Assembly: GCA_913776045.1 (NCBI GenBank)
Contig: CAJYOI010000015.1
Coordinates: forward strand, 1-64,000
Direction: 5' to 3'
DNA from: an uncultured Sphingomonas sp.
GTDB lineage: Bacteria; Pseudomonadota; Alphaproteobacteria; Sphingomonadales; Sphingomonadaceae
DNA: 64,000 nt
In this document: piece by piece, positions 9,835 through 18,317 of the stretch
Layout of the letters: every line of letters starts with the position of its first letter
Numbering within the stretch: position 1 is the first letter of the stretch
Made by a program: the position numbers and the translations under genes
The notes under the pieces: model-generated
What the model was told of the DNA's origin: nothing
Database searches by the model: none
The model's input: only the letters and a program-made list of their open reading frames with translations

Positions 9835-10670
9835 CGGCCACCCTCTTCGCCGGTCACCAGCCCGCGGCGGCGTAGGTCGAAAAGATGCGCCAGCACCGAT
9901 CGCTCGGCGGCCGGATGCAGCCGCGAATCGATGCCCGCATACATCGTCAGCACCATCGCCGGCGCGTCGCTGTCACCGCGCCCGAGCAACCGCAGGATCG
10001 CGCCTTCGCGGCTCTTGCGATGCCCCATCATGCCGCGGACCAGCCGCTGCGGGTTGGTTACCGGGTCGCCGTGGCCGGGGTAATAGATGCGATCGTCGCG
10101 CGTCAGCAGCTTGTCGAGGCTCGCCATGTACTCGCCCATGTCGCCGTCGGGCGGCGAGACGATGCTGGTCGACCAGCCCATGACATGGTCGCCGCTGAAC
10201 AGCGCCTTCGTCTCTGGCATCGCGAAGCACAGGTGGTTCGAGGTGTGGCCCGGCGTCGCGATGGCCTGCAGCGTCCAGCCATCGCCCGACACGCTCTCGC
10301 CATCCGCCAGCACGCGGTCGGGGGCATGATCATGGTCGAACGATGCATCGGCCCGGGGGCGGCCGTCATCGGCCGGCGCCAGCGGCGCGCAGCCGACGAT
10401 CGGCGCACCGGTCGCCGCCTTCAGGTCGCGGGCAAGCGGGCTGTGGTCGCGGTGCGTGTGTGTCACCAGGATCGCCCGCAACGACCGCGCCCCGATCGCC
10501 GCCAGCAGCGCGGCCAAGTGGTCGGCGTCGCCGGCCGGGCCAGGATCGATCACCGCGACGTCGGTCATGCCGATGATATAGCTCTGCGTGCCATCCCTGG
10601 TGAAGGCCGACGGATTATTGGCGGTCAGGCGCAGGATGCCGGGTTCGAGCTTGTCGGGCGCGGCGGTCAT
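9819..10670 (-). CDS. MBL-fold metallohydrolase (LACTB2-like)
   Basis: 283 residues. The zinc-binding signature HTHRDHS is near residue 90, with further ligands in TPGHTSNH, FSGDHVMG and YYPGHGDP. A C-terminal helical domain (LRLLGRGDSD...HLFDLRRRG) matches the winged-helix tail of the LACTB2/glyoxalase-II-like group. Probably cytoplasmic: there is no signal peptide. It is not a secreted beta-lactamase, despite lying near a BlaI/BlaR1-like pair transcribed from its own promoter. Substrate unknown. Confidence 0.88.
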   Translation of the reverse strand: MTAAPDKLEPGILRLTANNPSAFTRDGTQSYIIGMTDVAVIDPGPAGDADHLAALLAAIGARSLRAILVTHTHRDHSPLARDLKAATGAPIVGCAPLAPADDGRPRADASFDHDHAPDRVLADGESVSGDGWTLQAIATPGHTSNHLCFAMPETKALFSGDHVMGWSTSIVSPPDGDMGEYMASLDKLLTRDDRIYYPGHGDPVTNPQRLVRGMMGHRKSREGAILRLLGRGDSDAPAMVLTMYAGIDSRLHPAAERSVLAHLFDLRRRGLVTGEEGGRWAIA

Positions 10671-10717
10671 GTGTGCCAGATGGCGGTTCGATCTGGCGGG
10701 GGCAAGAGAGGACGGGG

Positions 10718-10769
10718 GTTTCTCTCAAGCAAGAGAAACGGGACCGGCGCATGCGGCACACCGGTCCCG
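10718..10769 (-). terminator. intrinsic terminator downstream of the blaR1-like gene
   Basis: Read on the minus strand there is a 9-base hairpin CGGGACCGG / CCGGTCCCG with a 13-base loop, followed by TTTCTCTTG. A second inverted repeat, GTTTCTC...GAGAAAC (10718-10739), follows immediately. It lies about 95 bases after the blaR1-like stop and separates that operon from the MBL gene. Confidence 0.7.
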
Positions 10770-10864
10770 TCCTGTCCGCGTCGCTACCGTCGGGAAACAG
10801 CCCTCCCAAGCTGCGTGTCCTGACCAGGGGCCTGGTCCGGCCCGACGGCGGCGGTTTCTCGCGG

Positions 10865-12520
10865 TCAGTCCTTTTTGGCTTCGAGCTCCCGGATCGCTTC
10901 GTCGATGCCCTGCAGCGCACCGGCCTTGGCCTCGGCCGACATCGCCGTGTTGCCGTCGATGCTGCGGCGCGCCGAGCGCAGGCCGTCGAGCGCCGAGCGT
11001 TCGGCGCTACGCTGGATGAACAGCGCGTTGTTGTGCTCCCGCATTGCGATGCCATGCACGGCCATCGCTTCGCGCTGCGCCTTCATCGCATCGCGCTGGG
11101 CGTTCATCGCCACGCGTTCGATGCGATTGGTGCAGATGATCGTGACCTTCTTGTCACCGTCCTTTCGGTTGATGACGGTCGATCCCGGCGCATCGCTGTC
11201 GTCGCACTTGCGCGAGCTGATCTGCGGCATGTCCTTCATGTCGATGCGGATGCGGGCCAAGCGCTCGGCGTTCTCCGGCGACATCACCGAGCCGGCGCCG
11301 TTAAATGTCAGCGTCTTGCCGTCCTTGGTCGTGAAGGTGCCGGTCTTGCCGTCGCGCTGGATCATGACGAGCGAATCTTCGCTGTCACCGGTATATTCGC
11401 GGACGGTACCATCCTTGTCACGGGTCACGATATGGACGCGCTTCTTGTTGGCGCCCGCGGGCGGTACCGGGGGCGCGGGCGGCGCCTCGGGAACCGGGGG
11501 CAGGTCCTGCGCCGTGGGAGCCGCCGGCAGCGCGGGCAGCGGCGGCAGTTCGATGCTGGCCAGATCGACGCCGGTCGCATCCTCCACCTTGGTGCGCACC
11601 GTATCGGCGGCCTGCGTGCCGGACGCGGTCATCACCATGCCGGTCAGCAGGATCGCGCCGATCGCGCTGCCCCCGGCCAGCCGCTTGCGCGCGCTGATCT
11701 TCTCGTGCTTGGTCAACATCTTCAACCTCCCTTTGAGTTCGTTGATCGTGTGCAGGTGGCAGGCGGCCGATACCGCTCCGCCATGCGCGGACTTGACGAT
11801 GGCGCGGCCGTAGGCGGCCCGCAGTTCGCGGGCGCGGCCGGCGAGGACCAGTGCGTCGCAGGCCATTTCCTGGTCGGCGCGGAAGGCGCGGAACGCCCGC
11901 CAGGCGATCGGATTGAACCAGTGGAGCGCCAGCATCGCGAGCGCGATCCAATTGGCGATCAGGTCGCCGCGGGCGTGGTGGCCCAGCTCGTGCGCCAGCG
12001 CCAGGTCGCGTTCCAGCGGATCGTAACGCTCGGCAAAGTCGCGCGGGAAGGCGACGAACTTGCGCAAGACTCCGAACGCCAGAGGCCCGGCGGCGGCATC
12101 GGTTTCGATCACGCGGACGTTGCCCGACGCGACGATCTCGCTGCGGCGTGCGGTACGCTGGACGCGGGCACAGAAGCGGCCGTGGGCGATCAGATGATAC
12201 AGCGCGAAGCCCACCGCCCCGGCGATCCACAGGCCCAGCAACCAGACCGGCCAGCCGATCCCGCTCGCTGGTTCCGCAGGCAGCGTAGCGACCGGCGCGC
12301 CCAGATAGAAAGTGATATCCTCCGGCACCGGCATCGTCGGCAGCGCGCTGCCACGCCACGCCTCGGGCAGCGGCGGCAGGATCATGCGCAGCACGGGTAT
12401 GGCCCATAACGCGTAGGCGACGCCGGGGCCGAAGCTGCGGCGGACGGGGGTGCGAATCATCAGCACGAGCACCATCAGGAGCGTCGTGGCGACCAGCGTT
12501 TCCACGGCCCAGACGATCAT
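10865..12520 (-). CDS. BlaR1-like M56 family membrane metallopeptidase without a penicillin-sensor domain
   Basis: 551 residues. N-terminal transmembrane helices near residues 3-22, 33-50 and 91-112 surround a cytoplasmic zinc protease domain with HELGHH at 177-182 and a probable third ligand E218 in DQEMACD. A fourth helix (about 285-300) leads to a proline-rich linker (about 325-355), beta-like repeats, and an Arg/Glu/Met-rich helical tail with coiled-coil character. No SxxK/SxN penicillin-binding domain is visible. In BlaR1/MecR1 this protease triggers cleavage of the BlaI/MecI repressor. It overlaps the blaI-like stop by 4 bases. Confidence 0.85.
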   Translation of the reverse strand: MIVWAVETLVATTLLMVLVLMIRTPVRRSFGPGVAYALWAIPVLRMILPPLPEAWRGSALPTMPVPEDITFYLGAPVATLPAEPASGIGWPVWLLGLWIAGAVGFALYHLIAHGRFCARVQRTARRSEIVASGNVRVIETDAAAGPLAFGVLRKFVAFPRDFAERYDPLERDLALAHELGHHARGDLIANWIALAMLALHWFNPIAWRAFRAFRADQEMACDALVLAGRARELRAAYGRAIVKSAHGGAVSAACHLHTINELKGRLKMLTKHEKISARKRLAGGSAIGAILLTGMVMTASGTQAADTVRTKVEDATGVDLASIELPPLPALPAAPTAQDLPPVPEAPPAPPVPPAGANKKRVHIVTRDKDGTVREYTGDSEDSLVMIQRDGKTGTFTTKDGKTLTFNGAGSVMSPENAERLARIRIDMKDMPQISSRKCDDSDAPGSTVINRKDGDKKVTIICTNRIERVAMNAQRDAMKAQREAMAVHGIAMREHNNALFIQRSAERSALDGLRSARRSIDGNTAMSAEAKAGALQGIDEAIRELEAKKD

Positions 12521-12885
12521 GCCTTCAGCTCCTTCAACAGAGCTTCGATCTCGGCGATGTCCTGCGCGGTCAGTTCGTCCTGGTCGGCCAGATGCGCGAC
12601 CAGCGGGGTCAGCTTGCCGCCGAACAGCCGGTCCATCAGCCGGCGCGATTCGCCGGTGACGTACACGTCGCGCTCGACCGCCGGGCGATAGAGGTAGCGG
12701 CGACCGTCCTCTTCATGGCTGACGACGTTCTTAGCCAGCAACCGGCCGAGCAGCGTCTTCACCGTGTTCGCGCTCCACCCGCGATCGGGGGCGACACGCT
12801 CCGCCACATCCTGGGCGCTGAGGGGCGAATCGTCCCACAGCACTTCCATCACGGCATGTTCGGCATCGCTGATACGTTCTGTCAC
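12517..12885 (-). CDS. BlaI/MecI-family transcriptional repressor
   Basis: 122 residues from a GTG at 12885. It begins MTERISDAEHAVMEVLW, the typical BlaI/CopY N-terminus, followed by a winged-helix domain (VKTLLGRLLAKN) and a C-terminal dimerisation helix. The GTG is preferred because GAGGGAG lies 9 bases upstream; an ATG at 12915 would put the start inside the operator. Expected to repress its own operon as a dimer, until relieved by the coupled protease. The stop overlaps the blaR1-like start (ATGA). Confidence 0.9.
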   Translation of the reverse strand: MTERISDAEHAVMEVLWDDSPLSAQDVAERVAPDRGWSANTVKTLLGRLLAKNVVSHEEDGRRYLYRPAVERDVYVTGESRRLMDRLFGGKLTPLVAHLADQDELTAQDIAEIEALLKELKA

Positions 12886-12905
12886 GGCCTGTCGCTCCCT
12901 CAACC

Positions 12906-12942
12906 GACTACGCATGTAATCAACTCGATTACGTCTGTAGTC
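12906..12942. promoter_or_regulatory. double BlaI/MecI-type operator
   Basis: Two 16-base boxes, GACTAC-GCAT-GTAATC (12906-12921) and GATTAC-GTCT-GTAGTC (12927-12942), are arranged as an exact larger dyad centred on 12924: GACTAC pairs with GTAGTC and GTAATC with GATTAC. Each box resembles the ACTACA/TGTAGT operators of BlaI/MecI. It lies 21 bases upstream of the blaI-like start, as expected for autoregulation. Confidence 0.8.
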
Positions 12943-13302
12943 AAGGGACTGAACCAAAGATGAATGGTTGTCGGGGCGAAACGAGTTTTGGCGTCGGCGA
13001 AAGCGTCGACTTTTCTTACAAATCGCGTCGATGGTTAACGCGCGTCGACCATCGCACGCGGCAGAAATCCTCGAACGGTACGCCTTGGCACGCCTACTGC
13101 ATCTGTACGAGCAGCCGAGCGTTCGACGCTTCAGCAGGGCGGGTTCGTCATCTTCCCCCACCGGTCTCCACCGCGACGACCCGCCCGCACCCGGCCTTTT
13201 CTAGACTTGAGCGTGAGCGCACCGACGCGAAAGCGCCCGTGTCGTCCCGGATTCACGCGGCTCACGCCGCCTGATTCTCGGTGGGAGCACACACCCCCTC
13301 AC
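12943..13302. other. gene-free interval
   Basis: About 360 bases between the blaI-like operator and the family C repeat. Short open frames exist on the plus strand (for example near 12960-13274), but they show Arg/Ser/Pro-rich shadow composition, no recognisable start signal and no motif. It may hold the minus-strand promoter of the blaI operon. I see no RNA gene. Confidence 0.4.
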
Positions 13303-13399
13303 CGTTCATGCTGAGCCTGTCGAATCACTGTTCCACGATGCGCCCGCGGAGCCCTCTCGACACGAAAGACGGCGCTTCGACAAGCGCGGCACGAACGGG
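13303..13399. repeat. intergenic palindromic repeat, family C, copy 1
   Basis: About 97 bases. The left arm is CGTTCATGCTGAGCCTGTCG and the right end is ACGAACGG, with CTTCGACAAGCGCGG before it. Same family as 14918-15049, 25020-25078, 26131-26233 and 33383-33479. Confidence 0.7.
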
Positions 13400-13420
13400 A
13401 AAACTGCTAAGTCGAAAACG

Positions 13421-13454
13421 AAAAAAGGCCCGGCACCCCTTCGGATGCCGAGCC
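13421..13454 (-). terminator. intrinsic terminator of grxD
   Basis: On the minus strand GGCTCGGCATCC and GGGTGCCGGGCC form a hairpin with a short GAAG-type loop, followed by TTTTTT. It lies about 25 bases after the grxD stop. Confidence 0.9.
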
Positions 13455-13479
13455 CGCAAAATCACCATTCAGCAAAGAC

Positions 13480-13812
13480 TCACGCGTTGTCCGCGACGCC
13501 CTTCTCCTCCAGCAAACCCTTCAGCTCGCCCGATTCGTACATCTCCATCATGATGTCCGAACCACCAACGAATTCGCCCTTCACATACAGCTGTGGGATC
13601 GTGGGCCAGTCGCTGAACTGCTTGATGCCCTGCCGGACCTCCTGGTCCTGCAGCACATCGACCGAATCAAATTCGACGCCCAGATGCTGGAGGATCGCAA
13701 CCGCGCGGCTCGAGAAACCGCACTGCGGGAACAGCGGGCTGCCCTTCATGAACAGCAGCACGTCCGATCCGTTTACGAGATCGCCGATACGGGCCTGGGT
13801 CTGGTCGGTCAT
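13480..13812 (-). CDS. grxD: monothiol glutaredoxin, Grx4/GrxD family
   Basis: 110 residues. CGFS-type glutaredoxin that carries and transfers [2Fe-2S] clusters with BolA partners. The active site reads CGFS (C31), preceded by MKGSPLFPQ, with the GSH-binding WPTIPQLY and GGSDI motifs following. The ATG at 13812 is chosen because AGGAG lies 8 bases upstream; an ATG at 13818 is too close to that site. The gene directly follows bolA, the known physical partner, so this is a Grx-BolA cluster-trafficking unit. Confidence 0.95.
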   Translation of the reverse strand: MTDQTQARIGDLVNGSDVLLFMKGSPLFPQCGFSSRAVAILQHLGVEFDSVDVLQDQEVRQGIKQFSDWPTIPQLYVKGEFVGGSDIMMEMYESGELKGLLEEKGVADNA

Positions 13813-13817
13813 TATCA

Positions 13818-14054
13818 TTACTCCTGGGGGACGGCGGTGGTCAGCTGAAGCGCGTGCAGCACGCCGCCCATCCGCTCGCCGAGCGCGGCATACACGGCGC
13901 GCTGTTGCTGAAGCCGGGACTTGCCCCGGAAACTCTCCGCCGTCACGCGGGCGGCATAATGATCGCCGTCGCCGGCCAGGTCGGTGATTTCGACCGTCGC
14001 GTCGGGAATGCCCTCGCGGATCAGCGTCTCGATGTCTTCGGCGGCCATCGGCAT
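13818..14054 (-). CDS. BolA family protein
   Basis: 78 residues from 14054 (MPMAAEDIET); the next ATG at 14048 would give 76. The BolA fold is recognisable from the amphipathic first helix, the strand VEITDLAGDGDHYAARVT, the loop FRGKSRLQQQRAVYAAL, and the HALQLTT ending with its conserved histidine. BolA proteins form [2Fe-2S]-bridged heterodimers with monothiol glutaredoxins. It sits between the zeta-subunit gene and grxD with only a few bases on each side. Confidence 0.9.
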   Translation of the reverse strand: MPMAAEDIETLIREGIPDATVEITDLAGDGDHYAARVTAESFRGKSRLQQQRAVYAALGERMGGVLHALQLTTAVPQE

Positions 14055-14059
14055 GGCGG

Positions 14060-14386
14060 TTACATCGATTCCAGCAGCTGGCGGCGCGCCTCGACCATCG
14101 CTTCGTCGAGCGCCTTGCGCACCGCAGCTTCGTCGGCATCCTCGACGCCGGCGGCAGTCAGGTCGCCGACGATCTTGCGCACGACGTCCTCGTCACCCGC
14201 TTCCTCGAAATCGGCCTGGACGACGGCCTTGGCATATGCGTCGGTTTCTTCGTGGGTCAGACCCATCTTGCTCGCCGCCCACTGCCCGACCAAACGATTA
14301 CGACGCGCCGTGACGCGGAACGCCATCTCCTCGTCGCGGGCGAACTTGGTTTCAAATGCGCGTTCGCGGTCGTCGAAAGTGGTCAT
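14060..14386 (-). CDS. DUF1476 / F1-ATPase inhibitor zeta-subunit family protein
   Basis: 108 residues from MTTFDDRERAFE. The family signature FDDRERAFE..FA.DEE near the N-terminus and ARRNRLVGQWAA are intact. DUF1476 is the alphaproteobacterial zeta subunit, which inhibits ATP hydrolysis by F1Fo-ATP synthase. An in-frame ATG upstream (14443) would add 19 unlike residues and is not used here. It leads a tight bolA-grxD run on the minus strand. Confidence 0.92.
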   Translation of the reverse strand: MTTFDDRERAFETKFARDEEMAFRVTARRNRLVGQWAASKMGLTHEETDAYAKAVVQADFEEAGDEDVVRKIVGDLTAAGVEDADEAAVRKALDEAMVEARRQLLESM

Positions 14387-14511
14387 GCGAGGCCCCTGGA
14401 TATGTCTCGTTGACGAGATAGGGCGGCGGCGAAGGGAGCGCAACGGGGCGGCTGATGACAGGCGCGGCTGACGCTGGTAGTTTCAGCGCTCCAACTTGAA
14501 AGACTCCGACA

Positions 14512-14904
14512 ATGGCCGTTGCACCGATTCTCGCTCTCGTCCTCGCCCAGGCGACCACGCCCGCAGCGCCGGCCCCTGCGGCCCCGCCCGCCGGCGGCGC
14601 GGCGATCCAGACGAGCGCCCAGGCGTTTTCCGCCTGCCTCGGCCCGAAGGTCGGCACCGTGCCCGCCTCGATGACGCCGGAACAGGGCGCCGATAGCGTA
14701 CTCGCCGCCTGCAAGACCGAACAGGACGCCCTGCGCGGCGCGGTCGAAGCGATGCTCGCGACCGCCCCGGCCGAATATCAGACGATGGGACGCCAGCAGC
14801 TTAACGACGGCATGGCGCAGGCCCGCACGCAGATCGCCGACAGCATCCGCCGGAAGCGCGCGGCACCGGCAGCGACCGCTGCTCCGGCCACGCCTGCGAA
14901 GTAA
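14512..14904 (+). CDS. small exported Ala/Pro-rich protein of unknown function
   Basis: 130 residues. A short hydrophobic start (MAVAPILALVLAQA) resembles a signal peptide with cleavage near residue 14. It is followed by an Ala/Pro linker, then a helical core with two cysteines (SACLGPK and AACKTEQ), and another Ala/Pro tail. No known domain is recognised. It stands alone, divergent from the DUF1476 gene, and is followed by a family C repeat. Confidence 0.65.
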   Translation: MAVAPILALVLAQATTPAAPAPAAPPAGGAAIQTSAQAFSACLGPKVGTVPASMTPEQGADSVLAACKTEQDALRGAVEAMLATAPAEYQTMGRQQLNDGMAQARTQIADSIRRKRAAPAATAAPATPAK

Positions 14905-14917
14905 TCTTGCCCTAAAC

Positions 14918-15049
14918 CGTTCGGGCTGAACGTGTCGAAGCACCGTACTTCGAGCCGCGATTCGATCGCAGGCGTAGAAGTACGGCCCTTCGACCAGGGT
15001 CCCATCGAAGTATCATCACGTTGGGTGCCCGACAGGGTCGAAACGAACG
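14918..15049. repeat. intergenic palindromic repeat, family C, copy 2
   Basis: About 130 bases starting CCGTTCGGGCTGAACGTGTC and ending GGGTCGAAACGAACG. The interior contains a further CTTCGA-rich inverted segment around GAAGTACGG. It lies downstream of the small exported protein gene. Confidence 0.75.
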
Positions 15050-15090
15050 CAGGCTAGCGTTTTTGCGATGGCCGTCGTCGCGTCCCCGCC

Positions 15091-15118
15091 GTCATCCCGA
15101 ATGAAGTCCGGGATGACG
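15091..15118. repeat. minimal family B palindrome
   Basis: 28 bases: GTCATCCCG-AATGAAGTC-CGGGATGAC, a 9-base inverted repeat without the longer interior of the other family B copies. It lies 21 bases beyond the 3' end of the quinone oxidoreductase gene. Confidence 0.7.
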
Positions 15119-15139
15119 AAGTAAAATGTTGCGTAGCGA

Positions 15140-16141
15140 TCAGCCCGCCACCTCGACCACCAGTTTCCCGATCGCGCCCCGCGCCGCCATCTTCGCGATC
15201 GCCCGTCCGCCATCCGCGAACGCAAATCGCTCTGTCACCCGCGGGCTGATCCTGCCCGCAGCCCACAGGTCGAACAGCGTCGCGACGTGCGCGGCGTTCG
15301 CCTGCGGATCGCGCGCCGCAAACGCGCCCCAGAATACGCCGCATACATCGCAGCTCTTCAGCAGCGTCAGGTTAAGCGGCAGCTTCGGGATACCGGCCGG
15401 GAAGCCGACGACCAGATAGCGCCCTTCCCATGCGATCGAGCGCAGCGCGGGCTCGGCATAGTCGCCGCCGACGGGATCGTAGATCACGTCGAAGCCAGCG
15501 CGCCCGCCAGCCGCCTTGAACTGCTCGGCCAGCGCCTTGGACTGGTCCTTGTCGAACGGCGCGCGGTCATAGACGATCGTCTCGTCCGCCCCAGCCGCAC
15601 GCGCGGCCTCCGCTTTCTCCTCCGACGACACCGCCGCGACGACGCGCACGCCATACGCCTTTCCGAGCTCGATCGCCGCCAGCCCGACGCCGCCGGCCGC
15701 ACCCAGGACCAGCAGCGACTGGCCGGCCTTCAGATGCCCGCGATCGAGCAGCGCGTGGATCGTCGTCGCATAGGTCAGCAGCAGCGCCGCACCCTCGGCA
15801 AAGTCGCGTCCCTCGGGGAGGCGATAGAGCGCCCCGGCCGGCACCGCGACCTTCTCGCTCAGGCCGCCATGGCCGATCACCGCGACCACGCGATCACCCG
15901 CCGACCAGCCGGTCACGTCCTCGCCGACACTCTCGATCACACCGGCGATCTCGCCGCCGGGCGCGAAGGGACGCTGCGGCTTGAACTGATATTTGTCCTC
16001 GATGATCAGGACGTCGGGATAGTTGATCGCGCAGGCTTTCACTGCGACGACCACCTGCCCGGCCGCGGCACGCGGATCGGGCAACTCGGACAGTTTCAGT
16101 GTTTCGGGTCCGCCGACAGCTTCAGACAGCAACGCTCGCAT
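15140..16141 (-). CDS. NADPH:quinone oxidoreductase (zinc-less MDR family)
   Basis: 333 residues. Medium-chain dehydrogenase/reductase fold: N-terminal GroES-like domain ([17 protein letters not shown], typical of quinone reductase/crotonyl-CoA reductase-like members), the [10 protein letters not shown] motif, and a Rossmann nucleotide site [17 protein letters not shown]. Structural and catalytic zinc cysteines of alcohol dehydrogenases are missing. It starts inside the last 20 bases of leuD, so it is probably translated from the leu transcript. Substrate unknown. Confidence 0.88.
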   Translation of the reverse strand: MRALLSEAVGGPETLKLSELPDPRAAAGQVVVAVKACAINYPDVLIIEDKYQFKPQRPFAPGGEIAGVIESVGEDVTGWSAGDRVVAVIGHGGLSEKVAVPAGALYRLPEGRDFAEGAALLLTYATTIHALLDRGHLKAGQSLLVLGAAGGVGLAAIELGKAYGVRVVAAVSSEEKAEAARAAGADETIVYDRAPFDKDQSKALAEQFKAAGGRAGFDVIYDPVGGDYAEPALRSIAWEGRYLVVGFPAGIPKLPLNLTLLKSCDVCGVFWGAFAARDPQANAAHVATLFDLWAAGRISPRVTERFAFADGGRAIAKMAARGAIGKLVVEVAG

Positions 16142-16736
16142 CTAAGCCTCTCCCGCTGATCCACGGGCGATGCTTCACGTCCGCGGATTCGAATTTCGAA
16201 ATCGCGGTATCTTGTGCCAGCGTCAGGCCGATCTCGTCCAGCCCCTGGATCAGGCAATTGCGGCGGAATGCGTCGAGCGCGAATTCGAACCGGTCCTGAT
16301 AGCTGGTGGTGACCGTCATCGTTTCCAGATCGACGGTGACCTCCCCGTCCTGCGCCGCCTCGACCAGCCGATCGACAGCCTCCTGCGGCAGGACGACCGG
16401 GACGATGCCGTTCTTGAACGCATTGCCGGAAAAGATGTCGGAAAAGCTCGGCGCGATGACCGCCTTGATCCCCAGATCGGCCAGCGCCCATGCGGCATGT
16501 TCGCGGCTCGACCCGCAGCCGAAGTTATCGCCCGCGATCAGGATCGGCGCGCCGGCATAACGCGGGTCGTCGAAAATGTTGCCCGGCACCGCGCGGACGG
16601 TTTCGAACGCGCCCTTCCCCAGTCCCTCACGCGTCGTAGTCTTCAGCCAATGCGCGGGAATGATGATGTCGGTGTCGATATTCTTTGCGCCCCACGGGTA
16701 AGCGCGGCCCGACACCTGCGTGATCGGATCAGCCAT
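16122..16736 (-). CDS. leuD: 3-isopropylmalate dehydratase small subunit
   Basis: 204 residues. Forms the swivel domain of isopropylmalate isomerase with LeuC, in leucine synthesis. Typical motifs: [13 protein letters not shown] at the N-terminus and [17 protein letters not shown] in the centre, then [14 protein letters not shown]. The ATG overlaps the leuC 3' end by 8 bases, so the subunits are coupled. Confidence 0.96.
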   Translation of the reverse strand: MADPITQVSGRAYPWGAKNIDTDIIIPAHWLKTTTREGLGKGAFETVRAVPGNIFDDPRYAGAPILIAGDNFGCGSSREHAAWALADLGIKAVIAPSFSDIFSGNAFKNGIVPVVLPQEAVDRLVEAAQDGEVTVDLETMTVTTSYQDRFEFALDAFRRNCLIQGLDEIGLTLAQDTAISKFESADVKHRPWISGRGLDASVAV

Positions 16737-18171
16737 TGGACGCCCCCATCAGGTCGCGGACATCGGCAAGACGCCCGGTCACCGCCGCCGCCGCGGCCAT
16801 CGCCGGGCTGAGCAGATGCGTGCGCGCCCCCGGCCCTTGCCGGCCGACGAAGTTGCGGTTGCTGGTCGACGCGCAGCGCTCGCCCGGCGGCACCTTGTCG
16901 GGGTTCATCGCCAGGCACATCGAGCAGCCCGGCTCGCGCCATTCGAAGCCCGCTTGCGTGAAGATGCGGTCGAGCCCCTCGCGCTCAGCCTGGCGCTTCA
17001 CCAGCCCCGATCCGGGCACGACCATCGCCCGCACCCCGTCGGCCACGCGGCGACCGTTAGCGACCGCAGCGGCGGCGCGCAGGTCCTCGATCCGGCTGTT
17101 CGTACAGCTGCCGATGAACACGTTCTGCACCGCCACGTCCTGCATCCGCGTGCCCGGCTCCAAACCCATATAATCGAGCGACTTGCGTGCGGCGACGCGC
17201 TTCGACGGGTCGGCGAAGCTGTCGGGATCGGGGACGATGCCGGTAATGGGCACCACATCCTCGGGACTCGTTCCCCAGGTCAGCGATGGCGCGATGTCGG
17301 TCGCGTCGAGCTTCACGACCGCGTCGTACACCGCAGCCGGATCGCTCGGCAGCGTCCGCCAATAGGCGACCGCCTTGTCCCACGTCTCCCCGGCGGGCGC
17401 CATCGGCCGACCCTTCAGATAGGCGAAGGTCGTATCGTCGGGCGCGATCAGGCCGGCGCGCGCGCCGCCCTCGATCGACATGTTGCTGACGGTCAGCCGC
17501 CCTTCCACCGACATCGCGCGGATCACCTCGCCGGTATATTCGACGACATAGCCGGTCCCGCCCGCGGCACCGATCTTGCCGATGATCGCCAGCACGACGT
17601 CCTTCGGGCTGACCCCGAAGCCGAGCGAGCCGTCGACACGGATTTCCATCGTCTTCGATTGCTTCAGCAGCAGCGTCTGCGTGGCGAGCACATGCTCGAC
17701 CTCGCTGGTACCGATGCCGAACGCCAGCGCCCCCAGCGCCCCGTGTGCCGAGGTATGACTGTCGCCGCAGACCAGCGTCGTGCCCGGCAGCGTGAAGCCC
17801 TGTTCCGGCCCGACGACGTGGACGATGCCCTGTTCGGCCGCGAGCGCGTCGATGTAGGGCACGCCGAACTCGGCCACGTTCGCCCGCAGCGCGGCGAGCT
17901 GATTCGCGCTTTCCGGGTCGGCGATCGGCAGCGGACGCCCCGCAGCATCGACCCGCGGGCTGGTCGGCAGATTGTGGTCCGGCACCGCCAGCGTAAGCTC
18001 GGGCCGACGCACCCCCCGCCCGGCGGCCTTCAGCCCGGCGAAAGCCTGCGGGCTCGTCACTTCATGGACGAGGTGTCGGTCGATGTAGATCAGGCACGTC
18101 CCATCGTCGCGACGTTCGACGACGTGGTCGGCCCAGATCTTTTCGTAGAGCGTGAGGGGTCGGCTGGCCAT
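16729..18171 (-). CDS. leuC: 3-isopropylmalate dehydratase large subunit
   Basis: 480 residues. Aconitase-family [4Fe-4S] enzyme that isomerises 2- to 3-isopropylmalate with LeuD. Cluster cysteines are in IGSCTNSR and [12 protein letters not shown]; the substrate-site motif [13 protein letters not shown] is present. Length and start ([13 protein letters not shown]) are standard. First gene of leuC-leuD-oxidoreductase; no leuA or leuB is adjacent. Confidence 0.97.
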   Translation of the reverse strand: MASRPLTLYEKIWADHVVERRDDGTCLIYIDRHLVHEVTSPQAFAGLKAAGRGVRRPELTLAVPDHNLPTSPRVDAAGRPLPIADPESANQLAALRANVAEFGVPYIDALAAEQGIVHVVGPEQGFTLPGTTLVCGDSHTSAHGALGALAFGIGTSEVEHVLATQTLLLKQSKTMEIRVDGSLGFGVSPKDVVLAIIGKIGAAGGTGYVVEYTGEVIRAMSVEGRLTVSNMSIEGGARAGLIAPDDTTFAYLKGRPMAPAGETWDKAVAYWRTLPSDPAAVYDAVVKLDATDIAPSLTWGTSPEDVVPITGIVPDPDSFADPSKRVAARKSLDYMGLEPGTRMQDVAVQNVFIGSCTNSRIEDLRAAAAVANGRRVADGVRAMVVPGSGLVKRQAEREGLDRIFTQAGFEWREPGCSMCLAMNPDKVPPGERCASTSNRNFVGRQGPGARTHLLSPAMAAAAAVTGRLADVRDLMGASNG

Positions 18172-18317
18172 GATGGCGGCGGGTTAGCCGAAAGATGTGT
18201 GGATGCAAGTCCGCGCGCAACTTTGTGTCCGTCCCGGCTGATCGAAATTACTGTGCTTGAGAAACATCGGCTTTCACCCGGCGTTGCAGCCGACGATCAT
18301 CTATCGGGGAAGCCCGC

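Noticed and set aside
9819-10670. MBL hydrolase as the beta-lactamase controlled by the nearby BlaI/BlaR1-like pair
   Set aside because: It has no signal peptide, carries a LACTB2-like C-terminal domain, and is separated from the pair by a terminator.
12960-13274. Possible small gene in the gap after the blaI operator
   Set aside because: No ribosome-binding site, no motif, and Arg/Ser/His-rich composition typical of non-coding high-GC DNA.
13303-15118. Clustered inverted repeats as a CRISPR array
   Set aside because: Copies are unevenly spaced, differ in length, are scattered through the window and lack regular spacers; they fit REP-like families.
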